Below, piece by piece: positions 33,983-42,078 of a stretch of 64,000 nt of DNA (the stretch's first letter is position 1; each line of letters opens with the position of its first letter). The position numbers and the translations under genes were made by a program. The notes below the pieces were generated by a model. It worked only from the letters and a program-made list of their open reading frames with translations. It was not told the DNA's origin and ran no database searches. Where the stretch lies: assembly GCF_000024865.1 (NCBI RefSeq), contig NC_013595.1:3410001-3474000 (forward strand), given 5' to 3'. This DNA is from Streptosporangium roseum DSM 43021 (GTDB taxonomy: Bacteria; Actinomycetota; Actinomycetes; Streptosporangiales; Streptosporangiaceae).

Positions 33983-35137
33983 TCACCAATTGCCGTCGGA
34001 GGGGGGCAGGGGAAGGCCGGGCGGGTGGACGACGTGCACGATCCCCCCGCTGCCGGAACTGCGGAGCCAGACGTTCTCGAACGCGGCCCTCGGGTAGATC
34101 CGGCGCACCGTGTCGTCGCCCGGTGCGGCGGGGTCGTTGGCGATGACGTCACCGCTCGGGGTGAAGCCGACGACGACCATGATGTGGCCGCCGGTGGAGT
34201 ACCCCGAGCCGGGCAGCTCGTGGTCCCGGAACGACTGCGAGGTGATCACCGGGATGCCGGCGTGGACCAGGCGCTCCAGCTCGGTGAGCGAGCGCAGCCG
34301 GGTGACGAATCCCTCCAGGCCGTACCGGCCGGCGTAGGCGACGCCGAACGGCCAGTTCCCGGTGCCCTGGTAGCTGTGGTCGTACATGTCGCGGGCGGCG
34401 TGGTCCACGGCCGGGCAGGGGTCGTCCGCCGAGACCCAGGACAGGTCGTCCCGGCGGGGGCCGCGCTCCCAGTAGGCGAGCACCATGCTCATCGAGGCGG
34501 GGCTGCACCAGTTCTCCCCGCCGCCGTCCCATTCGGGGAAGTGCCCCGTGTGGACCTTCTGCGACCGGCGCGGCACGTCCAGCTCCACGCCCCCGGCCTC
34601 CCCGGGCGGGCTCACCGGCACCGTCGCCCGCGCGGGCACCGCCGAGGCCATCACCCCGGCCCGGTGGACCTCCGCGCCCGAGCCGTACAGGGTGAACCTC
34701 AGCCGGTAGGCGACGACCGGCCTGGTGGCCACGTAGGTGTCCACCGCGACGTCACCGTCCTCGTCGCCCTGGCCGGGCAGGGAGGTCCGGTGGATGTCGC
34801 CGTCGCCCTCGGCCCAGCGGCCCATCACGTACCACTTGGTGAGGTCGCCTTCGACGGTGCGGGCCTGCAGCCCGACCTCCAGCCAGGTCCCCGGCGGGGT
34901 GCTCGCCGCCCATGACGGCACCAGCTCGGTCGCGGGGAAGCCGATGGCTCTCTCCTCGCCGGTCCAGCGGGTGTACTCCCAGGTCCTGGTGGCGCCGCCG
35001 AACGGGTCGCGGTAGTCGGCCAGCCCGCTCTCGTGCGGGGCCACATCCGTCCACCGGTGGAGGACGACGCGGCTCAGATCGGCAGGCAGCAGGGTGACCA
35101 CCTGGTTGATTGTGGTTTCACCCCGGACGCGGCGCAT
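33983..35137 (-). CDS. peptidase C39-family protein
   Basis: 384 residues. The C-terminal half has a papain-like C39 domain: Cys211 in GGENWCSPASMSMVLAYW, His318 in GYSTGGHIMVVVGF and the Asp in DVIANDPAAP, forming a full catalytic set. The N-terminal half (about 10-180) is beta-rich and unassigned. No signal peptide or ABC exporter domain is present, so it is not a bacteriocin exporter of the classic C39 type. ATG 35137 is chosen because protein-like sequence begins there, although its ribosome binding site is poor. It starts the C39-S9-M20 gene run. Confidence 0.82.
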   Translation of the reverse strand: MRRVRGETTINQVVTLLPADLSRVVLHRWTDVAPHESGLADYRDPFGGATRTWEYTRWTGEERAIGFPATELVPSWAASTPPGTWLEVGLQARTVEGDLTKWYVMGRWAEGDGDIHRTSLPGQGDEDGDVAVDTYVATRPVVAYRLRFTLYGSGAEVHRAGVMASAVPARATVPVSPPGEAGGVELDVPRRSQKVHTGHFPEWDGGGENWCSPASMSMVLAYWERGPRRDDLSWVSADDPCPAVDHAARDMYDHSYQGTGNWPFGVAYAGRYGLEGFVTRLRSLTELERLVHAGIPVITSQSFRDHELPGSGYSTGGHIMVVVGFTPSGDVIANDPAAPGDDTVRRIYPRAAFENVWLRSSGSGGIVHVVHPPGLPLPPSDGNW

Positions 35138-35246
35138 CGGAAGGTTTACGTATCCGAAACAGGTGACCCGCCGGGCCAGGGGGGAGACACGCGGAGCTGC
35201 GCGGCCGCCCTTCACCCCGTACGGCGGCGCGCTCCGGGCGGGGGAC

Positions 35247-35918
35247 TCAGGGGGCGCATCCCGGCGATCCGGCCGCGGGTCGTGAGGACCGGCGCGCTCC
35301 GGGCGGGCGGAGCCCGTCGAACACGAGGGCGAGGGTGCGGTGCCGGAGATCACGGTCCCAGCGGGCGTGCAGCGCGCCCTGGGAGAAGCCGGTGATCAGG
35401 GCGATCACCTCGTCGGCGCGGGCGTCCTCGCGGACGGCGCCGGCCTGCTGGGAGCGGGCCAGAAGCCCCTCCAGCCCGTCGCGCAGGAGCAGCAGCGAGT
35501 CGGCGACCTGGAGGACGACGCCGGTATCGGCCAGGAGACCGACGACGGTCTTCTTCTGGGCCGCCTGCTCGACCACGCGGGTCATGAAGCCGAACAGGGA
35601 CGTGGCGGGGTCGCCGTCGGTGGTGAGCGCCTGCACCTCCCGCGTGAGGTCGGACAGGAGGTCTCTCATCAGGGCCTGCTGCAGGGCCTGCTTGGTCGGG
35701 AAGTGCTTGAAGACCGTGCCGATCGCCAGCTCAGCCCTGGCCGCGACCTCGTCGGTCGACGCCGACGGCCCCTTCTCGGCGAAGACCGCCTCGGCCGCGG
35801 CCAGGATGCGCGCCCGGTTGCGCTGGGCGTCGGCGCGCGGCCTCCTGGCGCCCTGGGAGCTCGGTCTCGCGGTGCCGGGGACGCCCGGCCCGCCGGGAGA
35901 CGGATTCGGAAGAGTCAT
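35247..35918 (-). CDS. TetR-family transcriptional regulator
   Basis: 223 residues. DNA-binding domain: RARILAAAEAVFAEKGPSAS, TDEVAARAELAIGTVFKHFPTKQALQQALM (about 34-84). The helical ligand domain includes VVEQAAQKKTVVGLLADTGV and ITGFSQGALHARWD. It lies 109 bp upstream of the C39-S9-M20 run on the same strand and is the obvious candidate regulator. The N-terminal 25 residues are Pro/Gly-rich and may be over-extended. Confidence 0.85.
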   Translation of the reverse strand: MTLPNPSPGGPGVPGTARPSSQGARRPRADAQRNRARILAAAEAVFAEKGPSASTDEVAARAELAIGTVFKHFPTKQALQQALMRDLLSDLTREVQALTTDGDPATSLFGFMTRVVEQAAQKKTVVGLLADTGVVLQVADSLLLLRDGLEGLLARSQQAGAVREDARADEVIALITGFSQGALHARWDRDLRHRTLALVFDGLRPPGARRSSRPAAGSPGCAP

Positions 35919-36387
35919 CTGATCGGCGTTCCTTCGGGCGTTGGCGGAGTGAGCCCCGGCTCAGCCGTCGCGGGAGGGCGGGATCGCGCGGGCCGGAGGG
36001 GCCTTCCCGATCCCGCCGGAGAGCCCCGTGACGCTGGCCGGGCTACGCGCGTGCCGTCGGCTCCGTGGACGGCAGTGGAGGATCGCAGCCCTGCTACACC
36101 GAGAATTCCAGACGTCACGGCGGGTCGTCTTCTTCCAAAAAGGGGTTTCCCGGAGCGACCGGCGGCCGTGGCCGGACGCCTTCCGGACGCCGTGACAGGC
36201 CGCGGTGACAGCGGGTGCCCCGATCCCGGATCAGACGGCTCCGGGCCCGCCGGCATGTCCGGCTGTGAAACCGTTCACAGGCTGCGAAGCCCTACGGAAA
36301 CGTCGCATCACGGCGTTGATTATCTGTGCCGACGGTGACGACGACCTGCCGCTCCGCACGTCCTGCCCCGCACAAAGAGGAGTCGAA
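35919..36387. other. non-coding gap
   Basis: No frame is convincing. It contains short GC-rich direct repeats (CCGGACGCC twice near 36173 and 36184) and becomes less GC-rich toward 36300. Promoter elements for the TetR gene must lie at its left edge but are not clear. Confidence 0.4.
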
Positions 36388-36828
36388 TCACCCGGCCTCG
36401 ATCTCTTCTTTCAGTTCCGCTACGGCGCTGTCGATCTGGAAGAATTGATCCTGATCCAGGTCGCCTCGGATGAGGACCGAGGCGACGACCTCTTTGGTGA
36501 AATTATCGAAGATGCCTCGGCTGACTTCGCCGATCGCATTCATTTCGATTCTCATCGAGGTGGATTCGCCGGGCTTCAGGACCGTGGCGGGCATGGGGTG
36601 CCAGCCGTCTCCGGCGGTAGGAGTCGCGTTCTTCGTGCCCTGAACTCTGATCCTCGGCCGGTTGAAGATGATGACGGGGAGCCCGTCGCCTTCAGGTGCG
36701 ATGTTCGACCCGGTCACTTCGAGCGCGAATTTTTCGCCCACGTTGATCTCGTTGCCCTCCTTTTCTGTGATTTTTGAAGTGATTTTCAAATATCTGCTCA
36801 GGTCTTTCCACAGGGCAATCTCCGCCAT
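36388..36828 (-). CDS. hypothetical protein with lower G+C
   Basis: 146 residues from the ATG at 36828 (AAGGGG upstream); a GTG at 36837 is an alternative start. Composition suggests a beta-sandwich: ITEKEGNEINVGEKFALEVT, LPVIIFNRPRIRVQGTK, and VLKPGESTSMRIEMNAIGEV, ending in a coil-like acidic helix (FFQIDSAVAELKEEIEAG). No family recognised. It has no signal peptide or membrane helix. Base composition is visibly lower in G+C and codons more often end in A/T than in neighbouring genes, which hints at acquisition. Surrounding gaps are also less GC-rich. Confidence 0.7.
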   Translation of the reverse strand: MAEIALWKDLSRYLKITSKITEKEGNEINVGEKFALEVTGSNIAPEGDGLPVIIFNRPRIRVQGTKNATPTAGDGWHPMPATVLKPGESTSMRIEMNAIGEVSRGIFDNFTKEVVASVLIRGDLDQDQFFQIDSAVAELKEEIEAG

Positions 36829-37307
36829 TTCCAGCACACCCCTTCCCCTGTAAGGTCAATCCGGCCCCCAGAATGGGGCCAATCCTCTCGTCCCCCCTCA
36901 TGGTTGCATTTAATCTGCTGCCGTCGGTATTTGGCAGTTCATTGACATCGCCTTGAAGTGGAAGAAGGGCGCGGCGGCGGATTCGGTCATCGCCGTGATG
37001 GAGCCGTCATGCGGCGGGGTGCGGGCAACGGTCGGCGACCTCCTGGCGGCCCCTTCCCCCGCCGCGCCACCCGCCTCGGTAAGGCGGTGTTCTTCGAGCT
37101 GCTCGCCCGGCCGCAGGGCGGAGTGGCGTTTCTTTACGTGTGATTCCGCTCACACTCGCAGGCCTCCGCCGGCCCGGCGACCCGCGCGAAAACTCCGTGC
37201 ACGCCACACATGCCGCCACCGGAGGCTCTCCGGGCCCGCGCCGTACGCCCGGCCGTCGTGATCCGAATGTCACATCGAGCTTCTTGAAGCTCAGACGCAC
37301 CTCATGC
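36829..37307. other. non-coding gap upstream of the dipeptidase operon
   Basis: No supported gene. The left part is relatively AT-rich, with TTGCATTTAA and TTTGGCAG near 36905-36935. Near the right edge TTGAAGCT (37284) and repeated GCACCTC elements precede the operon leader. Confidence 0.4.
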
Positions 37308-37351
37308 AAGGTTGCACCTCAGACGTTTAAGGTCCAACCTTTCGGAGGTGC
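37308..37351 (+). promoter_or_regulatory. paired dyads overlapping the leader and ribosome binding site of the dipeptidase operon
   Basis: Two similar dyads lie 21 bp apart centre to centre: AAGGT-TGC-ACCTC (37308-37320) and AAGGT-CCA-ACCTT (37329-37341). The spacing of two helical turns suits a dimeric regulator, perhaps the GntR protein at the operon's end. Separately, GCACCTC (37314-37320, also at 37297-37303) is exactly complementary to GAGGTGC at 37345-37351, which contains the ribosome binding site, so the message could also fold to hide it. Confidence 0.5.
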
Positions 37352-37356
37352 TCCCC

Positions 37357-38559
37357 ATGCAGCCCCCCAATCCCCGCTACCAGGGATACCGGTCGTTCGA
37401 CTATCTGGAGCCACACGCCGACTTCAAGGTCTTCGACCTCGCCCCCGAAATCGACCGTGTTCCGGCGTACGACCTGGGCCTGTCGGCCGAGCAGTCCGCG
37501 CGGGTCAGCCGCCTCCTGACCGAGCACATGGCCATCTCGCTGCACGAGCACCCCAAGGTCCTGACCGCGGACGTCACGCTGCTGCGCGACTACAACCGGA
37601 CCGGACGCAACGTGCTCGGGTACGAGGGCCTGGCGCGTTCGGGCATGACCGCGCTCTTCGACAACTTCATGAACGGCACCAACTGCGTCACCAGCGAGCA
37701 CGGCTGGAAGTGGGACGACGTCATCTACGACCTCGGCCTGCGCTTCGCCGACATCGCCAAGCAGGACTTCGTCGTCCTGGCCCGCACGGTCGAGGAGATC
37801 GAGAAGGCCAAGGCGGGCGGGCAGCTCGCGCTGGTGGCCGGGCTGGAGGCGGCGACGATGATCGAGAATGAGCTCGATCGTCTGGACATCCTGTACGGCT
37901 TCGGGGTCCGTCAGATCGGTGTCGCGTATTCGCAGGCCAACCAGTTGGGTTCGGGGTTGGCCGAGCGGGCCGATGCCGGTCTGACCAATTTCGGCCGTCG
38001 TGCGGTGGAGCGGATGAACCGGCTCGGTATGGCGATCGACATCTCGCACTCGGGTGACCGTACGTGTCTGGAGGTCATCGAGCATTCGGCGGTGCCGGTC
38101 TTCATCACGCATGCCGGTGCTCGTGCGGTGTGGCCGACCAACCGGATGAAGCCCGATGAGGTGATCAGGGCGTGTGCCGAGCGTGGTGGTGTGATCGGTC
38201 TGGAGGCGGCTCCGCACACCACGCTGTCGGAGGAGCATCGCGAGCACTCGCTGGAGTCGGTGATGGATCACTTCACCTACTGCGTGGACCTGGTGGGCAT
38301 CGACCACGTCGCCTTCGGCCCCGACACCAACTTCGGTGACCACGTGGGGCTGCACGACTCCTTCACCGGTCACCTCTCGATCGGCCAGGCCCACGGACAC
38401 GTCGAGCACCCGCGCGTGCCGTATGTGGCCGGTATGGAGAACCCGGCGGAGAACTTCACCAACATCGTCGGCTGGCTCGTCAAGCACGGCTACGGCGACG
38501 ACGACATCAGCAAGGTCATCGGCGGGAACATCCTGCGCGTACTCAAGGAAGTCTGGTGA
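37357..38559 (+). CDS. M19-family dipeptidase, first copy
   Basis: 400 residues of the renal/membrane dipeptidase (amidohydrolase) family. Metal-site candidates: H63-E-H65 in AISLHEHPKV, Glu164 in LVAGLEAATMIEN, His231 in DISHSGD and His252 in ITHAGARAVW. The 21-residue His-His spacing is that of the family, but its usual H-x-D is here H-x-H. The family cleaves dipeptides with free termini, often including D-residues. ATG with GGAGGTG 6 bases upstream. It leads the operon: the binding-protein gene overlaps its stop codon by 4 bp. Bases 37850-38310 are identical to the second copy at 46.7-47.2 kb. Confidence 0.88.
   Translation: MQPPNPRYQGYRSFDYLEPHADFKVFDLAPEIDRVPAYDLGLSAEQSARVSRLLTEHMAISLHEHPKVLTADVTLLRDYNRTGRNVLGYEGLARSGMTALFDNFMNGTNCVTSEHGWKWDDVIYDLGLRFADIAKQDFVVLARTVEEIEKAKAGGQLALVAGLEAATMIENELDRLDILYGFGVRQIGVAYSQANQLGSGLAERADAGLTNFGRRAVERMNRLGMAIDISHSGDRTCLEVIEHSAVPVFITHAGARAVWPTNRMKPDEVIRACAERGGVIGLEAAPHTTLSEEHREHSLESVMDHFTYCVDLVGIDHVAFGPDTNFGDHVGLHDSFTGHLSIGQAHGHVEHPRVPYVAGMENPAENFTNIVGWLVKHGYGDDDISKVIGGNILRVLKEVW
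37850..38310 (+). repeat. 461-bp exact repeat, copy 1 (inside first M19 gene)
   Basis: Base-for-base identical to 46695-47155. The tract begins one base into a codon that differs (Ala/Ser) and ends just before an A/G difference (Ala/Thr). Roughly one codon in five ends in T inside the tract, against almost none in the preceding 45 codons. Confidence 0.93.
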
Positions 38560-40184
38560 ACATGCGTACCCTCGGACGCTGGTCCGGCGCCGTCACGGCC
38601 GTCGTGACCGCGCTGACGCTCACGTCGTGCGGCCTCAACGAGGGCCAGGACGCCTCGAAGCCGGCCGGTGGCGACAGCTCCACCACGCTGCGCATCGGCA
38701 CCACCACCGACGTCGCGAACTTCAACCCGCTGCAGTCGCTGAGCAAGACCGACAACTGGATTCTCAACGCGATGTACCCACACCTGCTGCGGATCGACGG
38801 GGACGCCAAGAAGGTCCCCGAGCTCGCCAGCAAGTACACCCACGAAGACGGTGGCAAGTCGGTCGTCTTCACCCTGCGCGACGATTTCGTGTGGAGTGAC
38901 GGCACCCCGGTGACGTCGGCCGACGTGAAGTACTCGGCCGAGACGATCATGAAGAACAAGCTCGGGAACGTGGCCGCGAAGCTCACCTGGGTCGAGGGCA
39001 TCGAGGCGCCCGACGCCACCACGGTGGTCTTCAAGCTCAGCCAGCCCTACGCGCCGTTCGCCGAAGGCGTGGGCTTCTGGATGTCCATCGTCCCCAAGCA
39101 CATCTTCGAGAAGGCCGGCGACATCACCAAGTTCGCCAACAACTCCGATTGGGTCGGCGCGGGCGCCTACATCCTGAAGAGCGCCACGCCCGGTCAGCGC
39201 TACGTGATGACGCGCAACGACAAGTACCCCTACGCGCCCGCGGGCGGCGCGGCCGTCGACACCGTCGAGTACCGGCTGTACCCGGACGTCAACACCATGC
39301 AGCTCGCGTTGCGCAACGGCGACATCGACCTGATGGGCACGCCGGTGCCCGCCTCGGCCATCGCCTCGTTCAGCGGCGACGAGAAGATCAAGCTGCAGGA
39401 GGTCGGCTCGCTGGGCTTCGCCCACATCACCTACAACGTCACCAACGAGCACCTGGCCCGGCCGAAGGTCCGGCAGGCGCTGTCGATGGTCGTCGACACC
39501 AAGTCGATCATCTCTACGGTGCTGCAGGGTGAGGGCTCACCGATGACCGGCCCGATCTCACCGATCTTCGCGGAGTACGACAACACCGAGCTCCAGCCGT
39601 ACCCGTTCGACCCGGCCGCCGCGCGCAAGCTGCTCGAAGAGGACGGATACGCGGACAAGAACGGCGACGGGAAGCTCGACGGCCTGTCCTTCGAGATGGT
39701 CTGCGACCAGAGCAACCCGAACCTGACCCGGGTCGCCCAGGTGGTGCGGGAGGACGCCGCCAAGGCCGGCGTCGAACTCGTCGCGTCGTGTGTCGAGCGG
39801 AACACGTTCCTCAGCAGGACCAAGAGCGGCGACTACGACCTCGACGTCTCGCAGTGGGCCGTCTTCGACAACCCGATGGACCAGCTCCGCAGCACCTACC
39901 TGTCGAGCAACCCGGGCGGCATCAACTACAACCTGGTCAAGGACCCGAAGCTCGACAAGCTCATCGACGAGGCCGCCGTCACGACCGACCACGACAAGTT
40001 CGCGGGGAAGATCAAGGACCTTGACGCCTACGTGCACGAGCAGGCGCTGCTGACGCCGCTCTACGTCGAGAAGATCCAGTTCGCCTACAACGCCGGCAAG
40101 TTCACCGGCTTCCAGCCCTCGCCCAGCGATCTGCTCGGCATGGTGACCGGCTACTCGCTGTCGCAGGTCCGACCCGTCGGCTGA
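38556..40184 (+). CDS. peptide ABC importer, substrate-binding lipoprotein (SBP family 5)
   Basis: 542 residues. Lipoprotein signal with lipobox LTSC, lipidation at Cys25. Family marks: STTLRIGTTTDVANFNPLQS, VVFTLRDDFVWSDGTPVTSADVKYSAE, VGAGAYILKSATPGQRYVMT, KVRQALSMVVDTKSIISTVLQG and DGYADKNGDGKLDG near the C-terminal lobe. GTG 38556 overlaps the previous stop (GTGA) and has AAGGAA 5 bases upstream; ATG 38562 is the alternative. It should bind the substrate whose cleavage products or intact form the adjacent hydrolases handle. Permeases follow 32 bp downstream behind a strong GGAGAGGAGG. Confidence 0.92.
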   Translation: MNMRTLGRWSGAVTAVVTALTLTSCGLNEGQDASKPAGGDSSTTLRIGTTTDVANFNPLQSLSKTDNWILNAMYPHLLRIDGDAKKVPELASKYTHEDGGKSVVFTLRDDFVWSDGTPVTSADVKYSAETIMKNKLGNVAAKLTWVEGIEAPDATTVVFKLSQPYAPFAEGVGFWMSIVPKHIFEKAGDITKFANNSDWVGAGAYILKSATPGQRYVMTRNDKYPYAPAGGAAVDTVEYRLYPDVNTMQLALRNGDIDLMGTPVPASAIASFSGDEKIKLQEVGSLGFAHITYNVTNEHLARPKVRQALSMVVDTKSIISTVLQGEGSPMTGPISPIFAEYDNTELQPYPFDPAAARKLLEEDGYADKNGDGKLDGLSFEMVCDQSNPNLTRVAQVVREDAAKAGVELVASCVERNTFLSRTKSGDYDLDVSQWAVFDNPMDQLRSTYLSSNPGGINYNLVKDPKLDKLIDEAAVTTDHDKFAGKIKDLDAYVHEQALLTPLYVEKIQFAYNAGKFTGFQPSPSDLLGMVTGYSLSQVRPVG

Positions 40185-40216
40185 GGCGAGGAAAGGAGAG
40201 GAGGCGGGGTCACCCC

Positions 40217-41170
40217 ATGGCTGAATTCATCGCCAGAAGGGCGATGCGCGCGATCCTGACCATCTGGATCGCGGTCACCGTAACGTTTTTCCTGCTCCGG
40301 CTGCTGCCGGGTGATCCCACCCTCCTGGTCGTCGAGGGGGACATGACCCCCGAGATGCAGCAGGCGCTGCGGGAGCAGTACGGGCTGGACAAGCCCATGC
40401 TCACGCAGTACTGGCTGTATCTGACCGAGTTGGTGCAGGGGAACCTCGGCACGTCGTTCAGGCAGCTCCAGCCGGTCACCGACATCATCGTGTCGCGGTT
40501 GCCGTGGACGGCGCTCCTGGCCGGCTCGGCGTTCGTGCTGACCATCGTGCTCGGCATCCCGCTCGGGGTGTACGCGGCCGCCCATCGCGGCAAGCGCGTC
40601 GACCGGGTCGTCCAGATGTTCGGGATCACCGGGCACGCGCTGTTCGTCCCGAGCATCGGGATCCTGCTGCTCGTGGTCGCGGGCTCGTGGCTCGGCTGGT
40701 TCCCGATCGGTGGCGCGATCGACCCCGACACCCGGGGCGCCGCCGCGTACGTCAGCCTGCTCCACCATCTCGCGCTGCCCCTGCTGAGCCTCGTGGTCGT
40801 GCAGCTCGGGCCGTACGCGCTCACGCTGCGCACCAACATGCTCGAGGTCCTCGGCGAGGACTACATCAAAAGCGCCCGCGGCCGTGGCCTGTCGCCGCAG
40901 CGAACCCTGTGGCGGCACGCGTTGCGCAACGCGTTCCTCCCGGCGCTGACGCTGATGGGTCTTCAGCTCGGCACCCTGGTCGGCGGGGCGGTGCTCACCG
41001 AGACCGTGTTCGCCTACCCCGGCGTCGGACGGCTGATCTACGAGGCCGTCGGCCAACTCGACTATCCGCTGCTGCAGGGAGCGTTCATCATGCTCGCGAT
41101 CACCGTGGTCGTCGCGAACCTGATCACCGACGTGATCAGCATGCTGCTCAACCCGAGGATCCGCGCATGA
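40217..41170 (+). CDS. peptide ABC importer permease (DppB type)
   Basis: 317 residues, six membrane helices. First helix AEFIARRAMRAILTIWIAV, then LLRLLPGDPTLLVVEGD. The EAA loop is EDYIKSARGRGLSPQRTLWRHALRNAFLPALT. It ends MLLNPRIRA as usual. The ATG is preceded by GGAGAGGAGG, though spacing is rather long. The stop codon overlaps the next start (ATGA). It pairs with the following permease to form the channel. Confidence 0.93.
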   Translation: MAEFIARRAMRAILTIWIAVTVTFFLLRLLPGDPTLLVVEGDMTPEMQQALREQYGLDKPMLTQYWLYLTELVQGNLGTSFRQLQPVTDIIVSRLPWTALLAGSAFVLTIVLGIPLGVYAAAHRGKRVDRVVQMFGITGHALFVPSIGILLLVVAGSWLGWFPIGGAIDPDTRGAAAYVSLLHHLALPLLSLVVVQLGPYALTLRTNMLEVLGEDYIKSARGRGLSPQRTLWRHALRNAFLPALTLMGLQLGTLVGGAVLTETVFAYPGVGRLIYEAVGQLDYPLLQGAFIMLAITVVVANLITDVISMLLNPRIRA

Positions 41171-42075
41171 GCGCCATGATGCCTCCCGACGCGGGGCCCG
41201 CCGGCGCCGTCGCGGTGGACGAGCCGGCGGCGAGCACCCCGCCGTCGGCGATGAAGAGCCTCCGGCGATTCCTGGCCAAGCCCAGCGGCGCGCTGTCGAT
41301 CTCGATGCTGCTGGTGTTCCTGGTGACCGGCCTGTTCGGCCCGCTCCTCGTGGACCGGCCAGGCGGGCTCGGTTCCGAGATCCTGCGGTCGCCGTCGGTC
41401 GCGCACTGGTTCGGCACCGACGATCTCGGCCAGGACGTGTTCGCCCAGGTGGTGTGGGGGACCCGGGTCAGCCTGACAGTGGCGGTCGCGGCGTCGGCGA
41501 TCGCGATCGTCATCGGTACGGCCCTCGGCCTGCTCGGCGCCTACTCCAGGCGGGCCGACGCCTGGGTCACCACGGTGACCGACCTGATGCTGTCGCTCCC
41601 CCTGCTGCCGCTCATGATCATGGTGACCGCGCTGGTCGGCCCGAGCGTCACGACGCTGACGTTCGTCATCGGGCTGTTCTCCTGGCCCGAGGTGACGCGG
41701 CTGATCCGGTCGAACGGCCTGGTCGTGGTCTCCATGCCGTACATCGACGGCGCCCGCGCGCTCGGCGCGACGGGCTGGCGGATCGTCACCCGTGAGGTGC
41801 TGCCCGCCGTGGTGCCGCTGATCGTGGTGAGCGTGCTGCTCACCGCGGCCAGAGCGGTGATCTCCGAAGCGGGGCTGAGCTTCCTGGGGCTCGGCGACCC
41901 CGACTCCTGGTCGTGGGGACGGATCATCCTCAACGCCCAGCGCAGTGGCGTGATCTCCACCGCGTGGTGGCAGACGCTGTTCCCGTCACTGGCGATCCTG
42001 CTGCTCGTGCTCTCGGCGACGGTCGCCGGCGTGCGATTCAACGACTCACGCGACCCTCGGCTGAAGGACCGGTGA
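41167..42075 (+). CDS. peptide ABC importer permease (DppC type)
   Basis: 302 residues. A 35-residue cytoplasmic tail is followed by six helices with HWFGTDDLGQDVFAQVVWGT (the DppC signature) and the EAA loop MPYIDGARALGATGWRIVTREVLPAVVPL. The end NDSRDPRLKDR is normal. The ATG overlaps the previous stop by 4 bp, which fixes the start against the much longer open frame upstream. Next gene begins 3 bp after the stop. Confidence 0.93.
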   Translation: MSAMMPPDAGPAGAVAVDEPAASTPPSAMKSLRRFLAKPSGALSISMLLVFLVTGLFGPLLVDRPGGLGSEILRSPSVAHWFGTDDLGQDVFAQVVWGTRVSLTVAVAASAIAIVIGTALGLLGAYSRRADAWVTTVTDLMLSLPLLPLMIMVTALVGPSVTTLTFVIGLFSWPEVTRLIRSNGLVVVSMPYIDGARALGATGWRIVTREVLPAVVPLIVVSVLLTAARAVISEAGLSFLGLGDPDSWSWGRIILNAQRSGVISTAWWQTLFPSLAILLLVLSATVAGVRFNDSRDPRLKDR

Positions 42076-42078
42076 CCT

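Noticed and set aside
40504..41166. Extended start of the DppC-type permease over the DppB-type gene
   Set aside because: Shadow sequence; the normal DppC N-terminus begins at the overlapping ATG 41167.
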